Shown in pieces: positions 1 to 8,208 of a stretch of 64,000 bases of DNA (its first letter is position 1; the number at the start of each line of letters is the position of its first letter). The notes under the pieces were generated by a model. That model did no database searches. It saw only the letters and a program-made list of their open reading frames with translations, and was not told the DNA's origin. Made by a program: the position numbers and the translations under genes. Source of the stretch: Hellea sp. (GTDB taxonomy: Bacteria > Pseudomonadota > Alphaproteobacteria > Caulobacterales > Maricaulaceae); the NCBI GenBank assembly GCA_013002305.1, contig JABDKG010000096.1:1-64000 (forward strand). Reading direction: 5' to 3'.

Positions 1-1937
1 TGCGGGATGGAGATGACGCCAGGCATGAGGTCGTCTGTGATTTGGGTTTCAAGCTCAACTGTGCCGACTTGGTTCCAGACTTTGGCCATGGCGCCGTCTT
101 CCAGCCCGAGCGCGCCCGCGCTATCTGGATGGATCATCATGGTGCAGCGGTTCGGGCCTTTGACCAGGCGGCGGCTATTGTGAAGCCAGCTATTATTATC
201 CCTGATATGACGGCGCCCAATCAGCAGGAACTCATTATCATTGGCCTCGGATAATTGCGCTTCAAACAGATCAAGATCAGGCAGGATCATCTCCGGCATA
301 CATTCGATCTTGCCGTGCTCGGTCTTGAGACGCTCCGGCAGGCGCGGCTGCAACGGGCCCATGTCATAGCCATTATCTTCGGTCGCAATCTGCTCAAGCG
401 TCACGCCGACCGGTGACGATTTGATCGCTTCGGCGAGCATAAGCTTGGGCTCGATCCTGGGCGGGGCATCATCGCCGCCGCGTGCCTTCATGGCCGAGGT
501 CAGGCCGTGGAGGATTTCCCAATCGGCGAGCTCGTCTTCGCCTTTAGGATAAAGCGCGTCTGAATAGGCGGCGAAATTGCGGATCGAGAGCGGCGCGAAG
601 AACAGGTTGTAATGATCGTTTTGAAGCGGGCCGACCGGCGGCAGGACATAATTCGCGTGGCGGGTCGTTTCGGTGATATACATATCGATTGAGACCATTA
701 GATCGAGGCCCTCCATGGCCTTGCCGATATGCTGCCCGCCGGGGGCGGAGAGCACCGGATTACCGGCCAGCGTCACCAGCGCGCCGATTTGGCCGTCTCC
801 GGGTGTTGTCATCTCGGCGGCGAGCTCCGCGCTCGGCAATTCCCCGAGCACTTCGGGTGAGCCTTTAAGGCGCGTGGCGTAGCGCCCGTACGAACCGGTG
901 CCGCTGCGCTCGACCGGGTCAAACAGACTATTGGGGAACATGGTCCCGCCCTCGCGGTCGACATTGCCGGTCGCAACATTGATCATATTAATCAGATAGT
1001 GATTGAGCGTGCCAAAGCGCACGACCGAGACGCCCATTCGGCCATACATGATGGCGGGCTGACCGCTACCGAGCTGCGCCGCAATATCGTGGATCGCATC
1101 TGCGCCAATGCCGCAATGGGCCGATAGCGCTTCAAGATCAAAATTATCCAGCCGGGCCAGAAATTCCGGGAAGTTTTCAAGCATTGGTTCGAGCCGACCG
1201 GGCTTGATCAGGTTTTGGGTTTTAAGCGATTTTAACACGCCGAGGAAAAACGCCGTATCGGTGCCGGGGCGGACGAAGTGATGTTCATCGGCGACTTTGG
1301 CGGTTTCGGTCCGGCGCGGGTCGATCACGACCAGCTTGCCGCCGCGTTCTTGCAGGCGCTGCACGCGTTTTCTAAAATTCGGCACCGTCCAGATAGACCC
1401 GTTTGACGCCATCGGATTGCCGCCGACAATCACCATAAACTGCGTCCGGTCAATATCCGGTACCGGGTAAAGCGCATTATGGCCATAGACCCATTTCTGC
1501 GCGATCATATGCGGGATCTGATCCAGCGTCGTGGCCGAGTAAATCCCCTTGCTGCCCCACATCTTCAGAAAGCCGCGCATATAAAAATTGGTCGCGTAAT
1601 TATGGGCATTGGGATTGCCAAGATAGACGGCGGGGACTTTCGGCCCGGCTTTAACAGCGTCGAGCTTCTCCGCGATTTCGGCAAAGGCCTGTTCCCAGCT
1701 GATCTCTTCCCAATTATTGCCTGTCCGCTTCATCGGTTTGCGCAGTCGATCCGGGTCATTTTGCAAATCCGGAATCGCTGTCGCCTTGGGACAGATATAC
1801 CCTTCGGAAAGAACATGATCCGGATTACCTTTAACCGAGACAACTTCACCATCGCGAACCGTCATCAAAACCCCGCAATTAGCCTCGCAGATGTGACACG
1901 TGCGGGCATGGATAAATTCGGTGGAAGTGGTGGTCAT
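1..1937 (-). CDS. Molybdopterin oxidoreductase (DMSO reductase family), 3' end cut off
   Basis: The frame is open from an ATG at 1937 to the left edge (about 645 codons); the C-terminus lies outside. The N-terminus has the [4Fe-4S] set C14-x2-C17-x3-C21 with a fourth Cys at 49 followed by PK, as in bis-MGD enzymes. A GGNP segment follows near the expected molybdenum pocket. The last visible residues (PGVISIP) match the start of the C-terminal dinucleotide-binding domain motif, so perhaps 70-100 residues are missing. There is no Tat or Sec signal, so it is probably a cytoplasmic oxidoreductase. The substrate cannot be told from sequence. It is transcribed away from trpF and separated from it by an inverted repeat. 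Confidence 0.9.
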   Translation of the reverse strand, partial: MTTTSTEFIHARTCHICEANCGVLMTVRDGEVVSVKGNPDHVLSEGYICPKATAIPDLQNDPDRLRKPMKRTGNNWEEISWEQAFAEIAEKLDAVKAGPKVPAVYLGNPNAHNYATNFYMRGFLKMWGSKGIYSATTLDQIPHMIAQKWVYGHNALYPVPDIDRTQFMVIVGGNPMASNGSIWTVPNFRKRVQRLQERGGKLVVIDPRRTETAKVADEHHFVRPGTDTAFFLGVLKSLKTQNLIKPGRLEPMLENFPEFLARLDNFDLEALSAHCGIGADAIHDIAAQLGSGQPAIMYGRMGVSVVRFGTLNHYLINMINVATGNVDREGGTMFPNSLFDPVERSGTGSYGRYATRLKGSPEVLGELPSAELAAEMTTPGDGQIGALVTLAGNPVLSAPGGQHIGKAMEGLDLMVSIDMYITETTRHANYVLPPVGPLQNDHYNLFFAPLSIRNFAAYSDALYPKGEDELADWEILHGLTSAMKARGGDDAPPRIEPKLMLAEAIKSSPVGVTLEQIATEDNGYDMGPLQPRLPERLKTEHGKIECMPEMILPDLDLFEAQLSEANDNEFLLIGRRHIRDNNSWLHNSRRLVKGPNRCTMMIHPDSAGALGLEDGAMAKVWNQVGTVELETQITDDLMPGVISIP

Positions 1938-2002
1938 GAGCTCTCTCTTTGCGCGGATTAAACCTCATTCAAAATCTATATGCAATTATATTCATAATCC
2001 TT

Positions 2003-2118
2003 CCGCTCATCCCAGCGTAGGCAGGGACCCAGTTTAAGTAAATTTGTGGACGTTGAATTGCGCTTCAACCTGCATCACCCCGCTACAACTGGATCCCAGC
2101 CTGCGCTGGGATGAGCGG
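2003..2118. repeat. Inverted repeat with two 32-base arms (CCCAGC-type intergenic palindrome)
   Basis: Arms lie at 2003-2034 and 2087-2118. The reverse complement of the right arm matches the left at 29 of 32 positions, around a 52-base loop. Each arm is itself palindromic (ATCCCAGC...GCTGGGAT in the right arm). Dispersed repeats of this kind are common between genes in Alphaproteobacteria. It lies between the small gene downstream of trpF and the oxidoreductase gene, so it may fold in the transcript and act as a terminator or stabiliser. I saw no second copy in the window. Confidence 0.75.
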
Positions 2119-2137
2119 GAGTTAAATTATATATTTT

Positions 2138-2440
2138 TTATTTTTCTAAATTTTCAGATAGAATCTCAAATGATGTCATGCCTTCAATCGACTCTATGCT
2201 CCATGGAAATTTAATTCTGGAAATCGATATTCCTTTTTTATCTCTCCATTGATCTTCCACCAGACAGTCAATTTGCTTGCTCATAGGCAGTTCAATTTCA
2301 GATATGTTTTCTGCACTGATCACCGGCACTTTTTCATGAATTGTGTGCTCCTTTCCTTTGGCATCTGTAAAAATGCATTCAACCCATATAGGATAAGAAT
2401 GGTCGACAATTCGTGTAACTTGAACCTTTAATGAAGGCAT
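2138..2440 (-). CDS. Hypothetical protein, 100 aa, translationally coupled to trpF
   Basis: I do not recognise this small soluble protein. It has no signal peptide or membrane segment. The middle is acidic and Ile/Glu-rich and the C-terminus is charged. Its ATG at 2440 lies inside the last codons of trpF (13-base overlap), which argues for translational coupling. The stretch is visibly richer in A+T than the trpF coding region, which may mark an acquired or fast-evolving gene. A long opposite-strand frame across it looks like a shadow. It is probably real because of the overlap and sensible composition. Confidence 0.6.
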   Translation of the reverse strand: MPSLKVQVTRIVDHSYPIWVECIFTDAKGKEHTIHEKVPVISAENISEIELPMSKQIDCLVEDQWRDKKGISISRIKFPWSIESIEGMTSFEILSENLEK

Positions 2441-3060
2441 TGAATAAATGTCTCAATCTTCTCATGATCCTTAACTCCTGGAACGCTTTCAACGCCGGAG
2501 CTGACATCCAATATCGGCGCGCCTGTTGCGAGCGCGTTGCCAACATTTTCCGAATTGAGCCCGCCGGCGAGGAGCCATGTTTTGGGGAGCGGTGCGCCTT
2601 TTAATATGTCCCAGTCAAAGGACAGGCCATGGCCGCCGCGCTGGGCTTCGCCTTTGGGAGGACGCGCATCAAACAGGAGCAGATCGACAAAACCGCTAAA
2701 GGCCATGGCTGAGAGCAGGTCGTCGGCGGCGGCAATCGGCAGAGCCTTAATGGTTTTGACGCGGTAGGTTTTCGCAATTTCCGCAATATGTTCCGGGCTC
2801 TCGTCGCCGTGGAACTGAATATAGTCAGGCTGCATGTCTGACATGATGCGCGCGATGGTTTGCGCTTCTTCATTGACCGTTACCGCCACGCGCGGAATGA
2901 TACCTTTGGCAGGCCGCGCAAGCCGCGCCGCCTCAGCCACCGACAAACGCCGCGAGCTTTTGGCCTTGACGATAAAGCCGAGATAATCCGCGCCGTGCGC
3001 AATAGCCGCCTCGACATCTTCAGCGCGGGTCAGGCCGCATATTTTGACTTCAGGTGTCAT
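2428..3060 (-). CDS. trpF: Phosphoribosylanthranilate isomerase
   Basis: Catalyses the Amadori rearrangement of N-(5-phosphoribosyl)anthranilate to CdRP in tryptophan synthesis. The 210-residue length is normal. The N-terminal KICGLT motif supplies the catalytic Cys (residue 8), and the LLLFDAR strand supplies the catalytic Asp. The GGL and SSGVE motifs near the C-terminus form the phosphate-binding loops of the TIM barrel. In most Alphaproteobacteria trpF precedes trpB and trpA; here it is followed by an unknown small gene and no other trp gene is in the window. The ATG at 3060 gives the standard N-terminus. Confidence 0.95.
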   Translation of the reverse strand: MTPEVKICGLTRAEDVEAAIAHGADYLGFIVKAKSSRRLSVAEAARLARPAKGIIPRVAVTVNEEAQTIARIMSDMQPDYIQFHGDESPEHIAEIAKTYRVKTIKALPIAAADDLLSAMAFSGFVDLLLFDARPPKGEAQRGGHGLSFDWDILKGAPLPKTWLLAGGLNSENVGNALATGAPILDVSSGVESVPGVKDHEKIETFIQCLH

Positions 3061-3082
3061 GAAATTGGGCTAGCGGAATAGG

Positions 3083-3730
3083 CTATTCCTTGTAAAGCCA
3101 CTTTGCCGTAACCGCCGCGAGTACGGCTCCGACAATTTGCGCCGTTATAAATGGCAACACTGACACGGGCGCAATACCGGCGAAGGTATCAGAAAGCGCT
3201 CTGGCGATTGTCACGGCCGGATTAGCGAAACTGGTCGAAGCGGTGAAAAAATATGCTGCCGTAATATAAAGCCCGACAATCATCGGGACGGCTTTGGGGT
3301 TCAATCGAACGGCAGCCAGAATGGCGAATACAAGACCAAAGGTAGCGACGACTTCGGCAACGAATAATCCCGTGCTGGTGCGGATTTTTTCAGAGAGTTG
3401 TAGAATCGATTGATCAAACATTAGATGGGCCAGCCAGACACCCAAAACAGCCCCGATAATTTGTACAATAATATATGCTGCTGAATGTGGTGCCGAGATA
3501 TCTTTTTGGAGGTTAAAGCCGAGCGTTACGGCTGGGTTGAAATGTGCGCCGGAAATTGGCCCGAATATTTCGATCAAAACGACCAAGGCTGCGCCGGTCG
3601 CGATGGCATTTATAAGAAGGGCTATTCCGACATTCCCGCCGGACAGAGTCTCGCCCATAATCCCGGAACCGATGACCACAGCGAGCAGTAAAAGCGTGCC
3701 AAGAAATTCAGCAAATAATTTACGAGTCAT
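3083..3730 (-). CDS. MIP family channel, AqpS-like aquaglyceroporin
   Basis: A 215-residue membrane channel with six predicted helices and two half-helix NPA motifs (HFNPAVT in the first half, FANPAVT in the second). The GSGIMGE start and the GLYITAAYFFTASTSFANP stretch resemble AqpS, the aquaglyceroporin of rhizobial arsenic operons, which passes small uncharged solutes such as arsenite. No ars gene is nearby, so arsenic transport is only a family-level guess. I chose the ATG at 3730, which has a GAGGG ribosome site; the upstream TTG is unlikely. Confidence 0.88.
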   Translation of the reverse strand: MTRKLFAEFLGTLLLLAVVIGSGIMGETLSGGNVGIALLINAIATGAALVVLIEIFGPISGAHFNPAVTLGFNLQKDISAPHSAAYIIVQIIGAVLGVWLAHLMFDQSILQLSEKIRTSTGLFVAEVVATFGLVFAILAAVRLNPKAVPMIVGLYITAAYFFTASTSFANPAVTIARALSDTFAGIAPVSVLPFITAQIVGAVLAAVTAKWLYKE

Positions 3731-3889
3731 AACATCCCTCAATCGATGCAGGGCTGTTACAAAATTTTGGCGAAAATACTAAGAAAAATTTGCGGCGCCG
3801 TGCGAGGGAGGGGGCAATTAGCACGGCGCCGCTGTCGAAGCGGATCTCGTCCCAGGGGAGAGGACGTTAATTCAACGCTTGACCTCTAT

Positions 3890-4375
3890 TTAGGCAGCCT
3901 TTTGTTTGCGGGAAGATTTCTGTTCGATTAATTTTCCGTCATCTTGGCTGCCTATTTTGATTTTGCGCGGCTTTAACGCTTCAGGCAATTCACGTTTCAG
4001 TGAGATCACCAAAAGGCCGTTCTTCAGGTCTGCGCCGTCCACAAACACATGGTCCGCGAGCTGGAACCGGCGTTCAAAGCCGCGCTCAGCGATACCGCGG
4101 TGCAGCCAGGTTGTGGCGTCGTCATTATCGGCGCTGGGGTCCTTCCGGCCGGTAATTGTCAGCACGTTTTCATGGCTTTCAATTTCGAGTTCATCGTCAG
4201 AAAAGCCCGCAACCGCTAGCTCAATCCGGTAATTATCGTCGTCAATTTGCGCGACATTATAAGGCGGATAGGCGCTGCCATTATCCGATGCCTGCGAAGC
4301 GGCGTCGATAAGATTGGCCATGCGGTCAAAACCGACAAATGAACGATATAGGGGTGAAAAATCATAAGTTCTCAT
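3890..4375 (-). CDS. Small heat-shock protein, Hsp20/IbpA family
   Basis: A 161-residue ATP-independent holdase that binds unfolding proteins. The start MRTYDFSPLYRS is the classic IbpA N-terminus. The alpha-crystallin domain follows (about residues 35-135) with the LTITGRK strand, and the C-terminal tail is charged. The ATG at 4375 was chosen because it gives this N-terminus and is preceded by AAGGA; a longer in-frame opening to 4453 runs through the structured leader and is not credible. It is monocistronic, with a sigma-32-like promoter and a ROSE-like thermosensor just upstream. Confidence 0.93.
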   Translation of the reverse strand: MRTYDFSPLYRSFVGFDRMANLIDAASQASDNGSAYPPYNVAQIDDDNYRIELAVAGFSDDELEIESHENVLTITGRKDPSADNDDATTWLHRGIAERGFERRFQLADHVFVDGADLKNGLLVISLKRELPEALKPRKIKIGSQDDGKLIEQKSSRKQKAA

Positions 4376-4430
4376 TGTTACATCCTTTTTTAGCAATGTA
4401 GTTTGTGGGCCCTCACCATGAGCAGCCCAG
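4376..4430 (-). promoter_or_regulatory. ROSE-like RNA thermometer in the hsp20 leader
   Basis: Read on the minus strand, the leader holds a stem-loop at 4428-4407 (five plus four base pairs with one bulged G and a TGG loop). UUGCU follows at 4396-4392, then AGGA at 4386-4383, which is the ribosome site of hsp20. UUGCU opposite AGGA with an expected G-G pair is the hallmark of the ROSE element found before alphaproteobacterial small heat-shock genes. It would hide the ribosome site at normal temperature and melt on heating. Pairing was done by eye. Confidence 0.5.
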
Positions 4431-4466
4431 TTTATCCGGCAGCCAAAAAGCACTGCCGAGAATAAC

Positions 4467-4494
4467 AGGTAAGAAGTCTGTTTTAAGTTTCAAG
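4467..4494 (-). promoter_or_regulatory. Sigma-32-type heat-shock promoter of hsp20
   Basis: On the minus strand CTTGAA at 4494-4489 is followed, 17 bases after its CTTG, by CTTACCT at 4473-4467. The alphaproteobacterial RpoH consensus as I recall it is CTTG-N17/18-CYTATNT, so one position differs. Transcription would begin near 4460, giving a leader of about 85 bases that contains the ROSE-like structure. Confidence 0.55.
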
Positions 4495-4578
4495 AGCTGC
4501 AAACTGAGCAAAAAATTAAAGGATTGTTAACTGCGATTACGCACATTTTAGCGCTAGAATGCAGCGGCGCAGGAGAAA

Positions 4579-5199
4579 ATGATGATACAGCTAAAAACGG
4601 CCCTTTTGACGCTGATAGCGGGCCTTGCGATGACGGCCTGCGCCACCAATGATACCAATCCCGCGACCCATGCCGAAATGCAAAGCCGCCACGATCAGGC
4701 GGTTCTGGCGGGCGGCAATGGCTACTCCGAAAATGAACTTGTCGGCGCGGTTTCCACGCATTTGGGCGTAACGGCGGAATCGGCTGCGACCACAATCGAG
4801 AAATTATTTAAAAATCGCGGTCGTCCGACCGGCTATATTACTGGCGAAGAGGCGGGCGGCGCTTTGGTTGTTGGTCTACGCTACGGCAAAGGCACCCTAT
4901 GGATGAAAAATGGCGAAACCCGCAAAGTCTATTGGCAGGGCCCAACCGTTGGGTTTGATGCCGGCGCGGATGCCTCAAAAGTTTTCACTTTGGTTTACGG
5001 GCTGGAAAATCCTGATTTTATCTATCGCCGCTTCCCGGGCGTTGATGGCAGCGCGTTTTTGGTTGCTGGCATGGCGGTCAATTACCAAAAGGCGGAAGGC
5101 GTTACCCTGGCACCAATCCGGACCGGTGTTGGCTTACGTCTCGGCGCTAAAGTCGGCTATACATCGTACAAGAAAAAACGGAATATTATCCCGTTCTAG
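4579..5199 (+). CDS. EipA-like envelope integrity protein (DUF1134)
   Basis: A 206-residue exported protein. The first 20 residues form a signal peptide ending LAMTAC, so it may be a lipoprotein, although Met at -3 is not ideal. From about residue 80 it has the DUF1134 signature: GRPTGYITGEEAGGA, LRYGKGTLWMKNG, VYWQGPTVGFD and a C-terminal API.TGVG.RLGA.VGY stretch. EipA in Brucella and Caulobacter is a small beta-barrel envelope protein needed for cell-wall integrity. It is divergent from hsp20 and has a good AGGAG site before the paired ATGs (4579 and 4582). Confidence 0.88.
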   Translation: MMIQLKTALLTLIAGLAMTACATNDTNPATHAEMQSRHDQAVLAGGNGYSENELVGAVSTHLGVTAESAATTIEKLFKNRGRPTGYITGEEAGGALVVGLRYGKGTLWMKNGETRKVYWQGPTVGFDAGADASKVFTLVYGLENPDFIYRRFPGVDGSAFLVAGMAVNYQKAEGVTLAPIRTGVGLRLGAKVGYTSYKKKRNIIPF

Positions 5200-5244
5200 A
5201 AACGCAGTTTCAGCCGTTCTAAAAAAGTTTGTGGCGTCGACGGC

Positions 5245-5928
5245 TTATTTTCGGATCGGGGTATAGACTTCCGGCGGAATAGTTGACACGGGCGGATAGG
5301 TCACTGGCGGTTGATAGACTGGCGGCTCGTAAACAGGCGGCTCATATTGCGGGGGTTCTTCTGTGATCATGATCGCGCAATTCCCGTCAGCCATTTTATA
5401 CTGACCATCCGGACAGCTGGTTTCAATCGTTGTCGTTGTGGTGGTTGTCGTCACGGGCGGGGCTTCAGGCGCAGGTCTTTCGACAATGTGATAGACTGGG
5501 ATCATCCAGACGCCGGCGCAGCCTTGCGCGTAGCTTTCACTATATTCGGAATAGCTATAGCGTGACCGTCTTAGATTGCCGCTAAAATGAGCAGCGTCTT
5601 GGCCCCAGCCGGATCCGCCCGATTGGCCACTACAATCCTGGCCTGCGCCATATTGGCCGCCATAGCGCGAGCTTCCATATGATGGGGCTTCATTTTGGTA
5701 ATTACCGCCGACAGCGTCGTAGCGCGAGCTTCCATATGACTTGGCTTCATTTTGGTAATCACCGCCGGAGGTGCCGTAGCGTGAGCTTGATTGCGCGTAA
5801 GCATAATCATTGTAAACGCCGCCAGTTTCATATTCATAATAGGTATCATCATATCCCGACGAGCAGGCGGAAAGGGCAAAAGCCGACAAAATGGCGACGG
5901 CCGAATGGCGCAGTAATGGGGCGGGCAT
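5245..5928 (-). CDS. Repeat-bearing, Tyr/Ser/Gly- and Pro-rich lipoprotein
   Basis: A 227-residue secreted protein of unknown function. A signal peptide ends in the lipobox LSAC (Cys22). The mature part starts with a Tyr/Ser/Gly-rich zone containing two full copies and one partial copy of a 19-residue repeat (SSRYG..GG.YQNEA.SYG). A run of eight Thr residues lies in the middle, and a Pro/Tyr tail with PPVYEPPVYQPP-type repeats closes it. Cysteines in the second half (SCPDGQYKMADGNC) could form a disulphide. It is convergent with the EipA-like gene. The low-complexity composition suggests a disordered outer-membrane-anchored surface protein. Confidence 0.78.
   Translation of the reverse strand: MPAPLLRHSAVAILSAFALSACSSGYDDTYYEYETGGVYNDYAYAQSSSRYGTSGGDYQNEAKSYGSSRYDAVGGNYQNEAPSYGSSRYGGQYGAGQDCSGQSGGSGWGQDAAHFSGNLRRSRYSYSEYSESYAQGCAGVWMIPVYHIVERPAPEAPPVTTTTTTTTIETSCPDGQYKMADGNCAIMITEEPPQYEPPVYEPPVYQPPVTYPPVSTIPPEVYTPIRK
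5659..5787 (-). repeat. 57-base tandem repeat inside the lipoprotein gene
   Basis: Two complete 57-base units (19 codons, residues 48-66 and 67-85) and the start of a third (86-90) follow each other in frame. The copies are close enough at DNA level to allow slippage or recombination, so unit number may vary between strains. Confidence 0.75.
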
Positions 5929-6098
5929 AATAACCTCAAATGTGATTCGAATCAGAGCGAGACTCCCACCAATGTCTTAATGGCCTGTTAACCATGATAG
6001 ATGGCTGGCGGCGCACCAACTTCCCTGCGCAAAAATATTCCATCAAAACGCCCAAACTCGGTCTTGGCGTGCGCGAAGGGCCATGATAGCCCGAGCCA

Positions 6099-6929
6099 AT
6101 GAAAACACATAACACATTGCCGACGGCGCCCAGTACTGTCCGAGAGTTCGGCCGCTGGAACGGGCTTGGCCTGTGGACGCTTTATACAAAAGAAGTCCGG
6201 CGCTTCATGCGGGTTTGGCCCCAGACTTTGCTGGCACCGATTGTCTCTAACCTTCTTTATATGACGGTCTTTGTTCTGGCATTCGCCGAAATGCGCGGCG
6301 GCGGGTCCGGCGCGTTCATCGCCTTTTTGATCCCGGGGCTGATCATGCTCGGCATTCTCAATAATGCGTCTTCGAACACCTCATCTTCAATCATGACCGG
6401 CAAGCTCATGGGCTCTATCATCGACGTATTGATGCCGCCGCTCTCTTATATTGAAATGGCGATCGCCTATATAGGCGGCGGAATGACCCGCGGCGTTATT
6501 GTGGCCGTGGTCACAGCGATTGGACTTTCACTATTTGCCATTAGCGCCGGACAGACTATGTGGCCTTCCCAGTGGTGGGCGCTATTTTACTTTGGCCTGT
6601 CAGCGGCCATGATGATGTCGATGGTCGGCATATTATCGGGTATATGGGCCGAAAAATTTGACCAACTCGCCGTTGTTAATCAGTTTATCATATTGCCGCT
6701 GTCTTTCCTGTCGGGCACCTTTTATTCGATCTACGGTCTGCCGGAAGTGTTCCAGACCATAATGCGCGGCAATCCGCTCTTCTATTTGATCGATGGATTT
6801 CGCTTTGGATTCAGCGGCGTTGCCGAAAGCAATCTTACGATCGGCGTTATACTAATCGGCGCGATTAATCTTATTTTACTCTTGATCGTCCTTCGGGTTC
6901 TAAAAACCGGCTGGCGTTTAAAAGCCTAA
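6099..6929 (+). CDS. ABC-2 type transporter permease
   Basis: A 276-residue inner-membrane protein with six hydrophobic segments. The amphipathic N-terminal LYTKEVRRFMRVWPQT helix and the later FSFLSGTFYSIYGLPE-like and GNPLFYLIDGFRFGFSG motifs are typical of the YadH/NodJ branch of ABC-2 permeases, which export polysaccharides or drugs. No ATP-binding partner is adjacent. The gene ends 13 bases before argD, so the two may share a transcript. The ATG at 6099 is the first that avoids an early stop. The substrate is unknown. Confidence 0.87.
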   Translation: MKTHNTLPTAPSTVREFGRWNGLGLWTLYTKEVRRFMRVWPQTLLAPIVSNLLYMTVFVLAFAEMRGGGSGAFIAFLIPGLIMLGILNNASSNTSSSIMTGKLMGSIIDVLMPPLSYIEMAIAYIGGGMTRGVIVAVVTAIGLSLFAISAGQTMWPSQWWALFYFGLSAAMMMSMVGILSGIWAEKFDQLAVVNQFIILPLSFLSGTFYSIYGLPEVFQTIMRGNPLFYLIDGFRFGFSGVAESNLTIGVILIGAINLILLLIVLRVLKTGWRLKA

Positions 6930-6942
6930 TTGGAGAAATATT

Positions 6943-8148
6943 ATGGCCACCGGAGATCATCTCTATGATTGTTATAAACCCCCGGCGCAGGAATTTGTTC
7001 GCGGCGAAGGTGCCTATCTCTACACTGAGGACGGCGACAAATATCTCGACTTTATCGCCGGGATTGCCGTCAATGGTTTGGGGCATGCGCATCCGGAACT
7101 GGTGCAGGCTGTCAAAGATCAGTCCGAAAAGCTTTGGCATCTCTCAAACATGTTTCGGATCCAGGGCCAATATGAGCTGGCCGAAAAATATTGCAATTAT
7201 CTCGGCTGGCCCGGCAAAGTGTTCTTTACCAATTCCGGCGCTGAGGCGGTTGAGTGCGCCATGAAAACAGCGCGGCGCTACCATTATGACATGGGCGATC
7301 CGGAACGATATGAGATCATCACTTTCACCGGCGCTTTCCACGGCAGAACTTTTGGCACAATCAATGCGGGCGGCAATCCAAAATATCTCAAAGGCTTCGG
7401 TCCGGCTATTCCGGGCTTTACCCACCTGCCGTTTGAAGAGCTCTCTAATCTTGAAGATCATCTTTCTGATAAAACCGCCGCCGTTATGTTTGAACCGGTT
7501 CAGGGCGAGGGCGGACTTCGCCCGGTCGATATTGATACGCTGATCAAAGTTCGCAATCAGTGCACGGAAAATGGCATGCTCTTAATTTATGATGAAGTGC
7601 AGTGCGGTGCTGGCCGGACCGGGAAATTATTTGCCCATGAATGGGCCGAAGGCAAAGCTGACCCGGACATAATGGCAGCGGCAAAAGGCATTGGCGGCGG
7701 CTTTCCGCTCGGTGCCTGTATTGCCCGCGAAGAGGTTGCCAAAGTCATGGTTCCCGGCACTCATGGCAGCACTTATGGCGGCAACCCGATGGCCATGGCG
7801 GTTGGCAATAAAGCGTTTGATCTTTTATCCGACGAAGATTTCCTCGCCAATGTTGTCAAAACCTCAAATTTCTTGAAACAGCAATTTGAAGGCCTCAAGG
7901 ATGAGTTCCCGGATGTGGTCGATGAGCTGCGTGGTAAAGGCCTCTTAATCGGAATGCGTCTTAAGAAAGCTGCCCTCGACATTCGCAAAAATGCTCTATC
8001 CAAAGGCCTGCTCTGCGGCTCTGCCGGCGACAATGTCCTGCGTATGGCACCGCCGCTTATCATCAATGAAAATCACGTCCGCGAAGCGATTGCCGTGCTG
8101 CGGGAATGTTTTGAAGAAGCGAGGAACCTCCCTGATTTTGAGGGTTAG
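6943..8148 (+). CDS. argD: Acetylornithine aminotransferase
   Basis: PLP-dependent class III transaminase of 401 residues that converts N-acetylglutamate semialdehyde to N-acetylornithine in arginine synthesis, and often doubles as succinyldiaminopimelate transaminase. Visible motifs are FTNSGAEAVECAMK (phosphate-binding), FHGRTFG, the aspartate strand LLIYDEVQCGAGRTG and the PLP lysine in AAAKGIGGGFPLGA. The start has a GGAGAAA site. It is followed 60 bases later by argF in the usual alphaproteobacterial argD-argF order, although the hslO gene often found next is absent. Confidence 0.95.
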   Translation: MATGDHLYDCYKPPAQEFVRGEGAYLYTEDGDKYLDFIAGIAVNGLGHAHPELVQAVKDQSEKLWHLSNMFRIQGQYELAEKYCNYLGWPGKVFFTNSGAEAVECAMKTARRYHYDMGDPERYEIITFTGAFHGRTFGTINAGGNPKYLKGFGPAIPGFTHLPFEELSNLEDHLSDKTAAVMFEPVQGEGGLRPVDIDTLIKVRNQCTENGMLLIYDEVQCGAGRTGKLFAHEWAEGKADPDIMAAAKGIGGGFPLGACIAREEVAKVMVPGTHGSTYGGNPMAMAVGNKAFDLLSDEDFLANVVKTSNFLKQQFEGLKDEFPDVVDELRGKGLLIGMRLKKAALDIRKNALSKGLLCGSAGDNVLRMAPPLIINENHVREAIAVLRECFEEARNLPDFEG

Positions 8149-8208
8149 ATTTTTATAGAAATCTTACAGCCTGTTTGCTAATAGCCGTTCTTTGATTTTG
8201 AGGACGCT

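Noticed and set aside
4376-4453. Longer start for hsp20
   Set aside because: The extra codons run through the structured leader; MRTYDFSPLYRS at 4375 is the family start and has the ribosome site.
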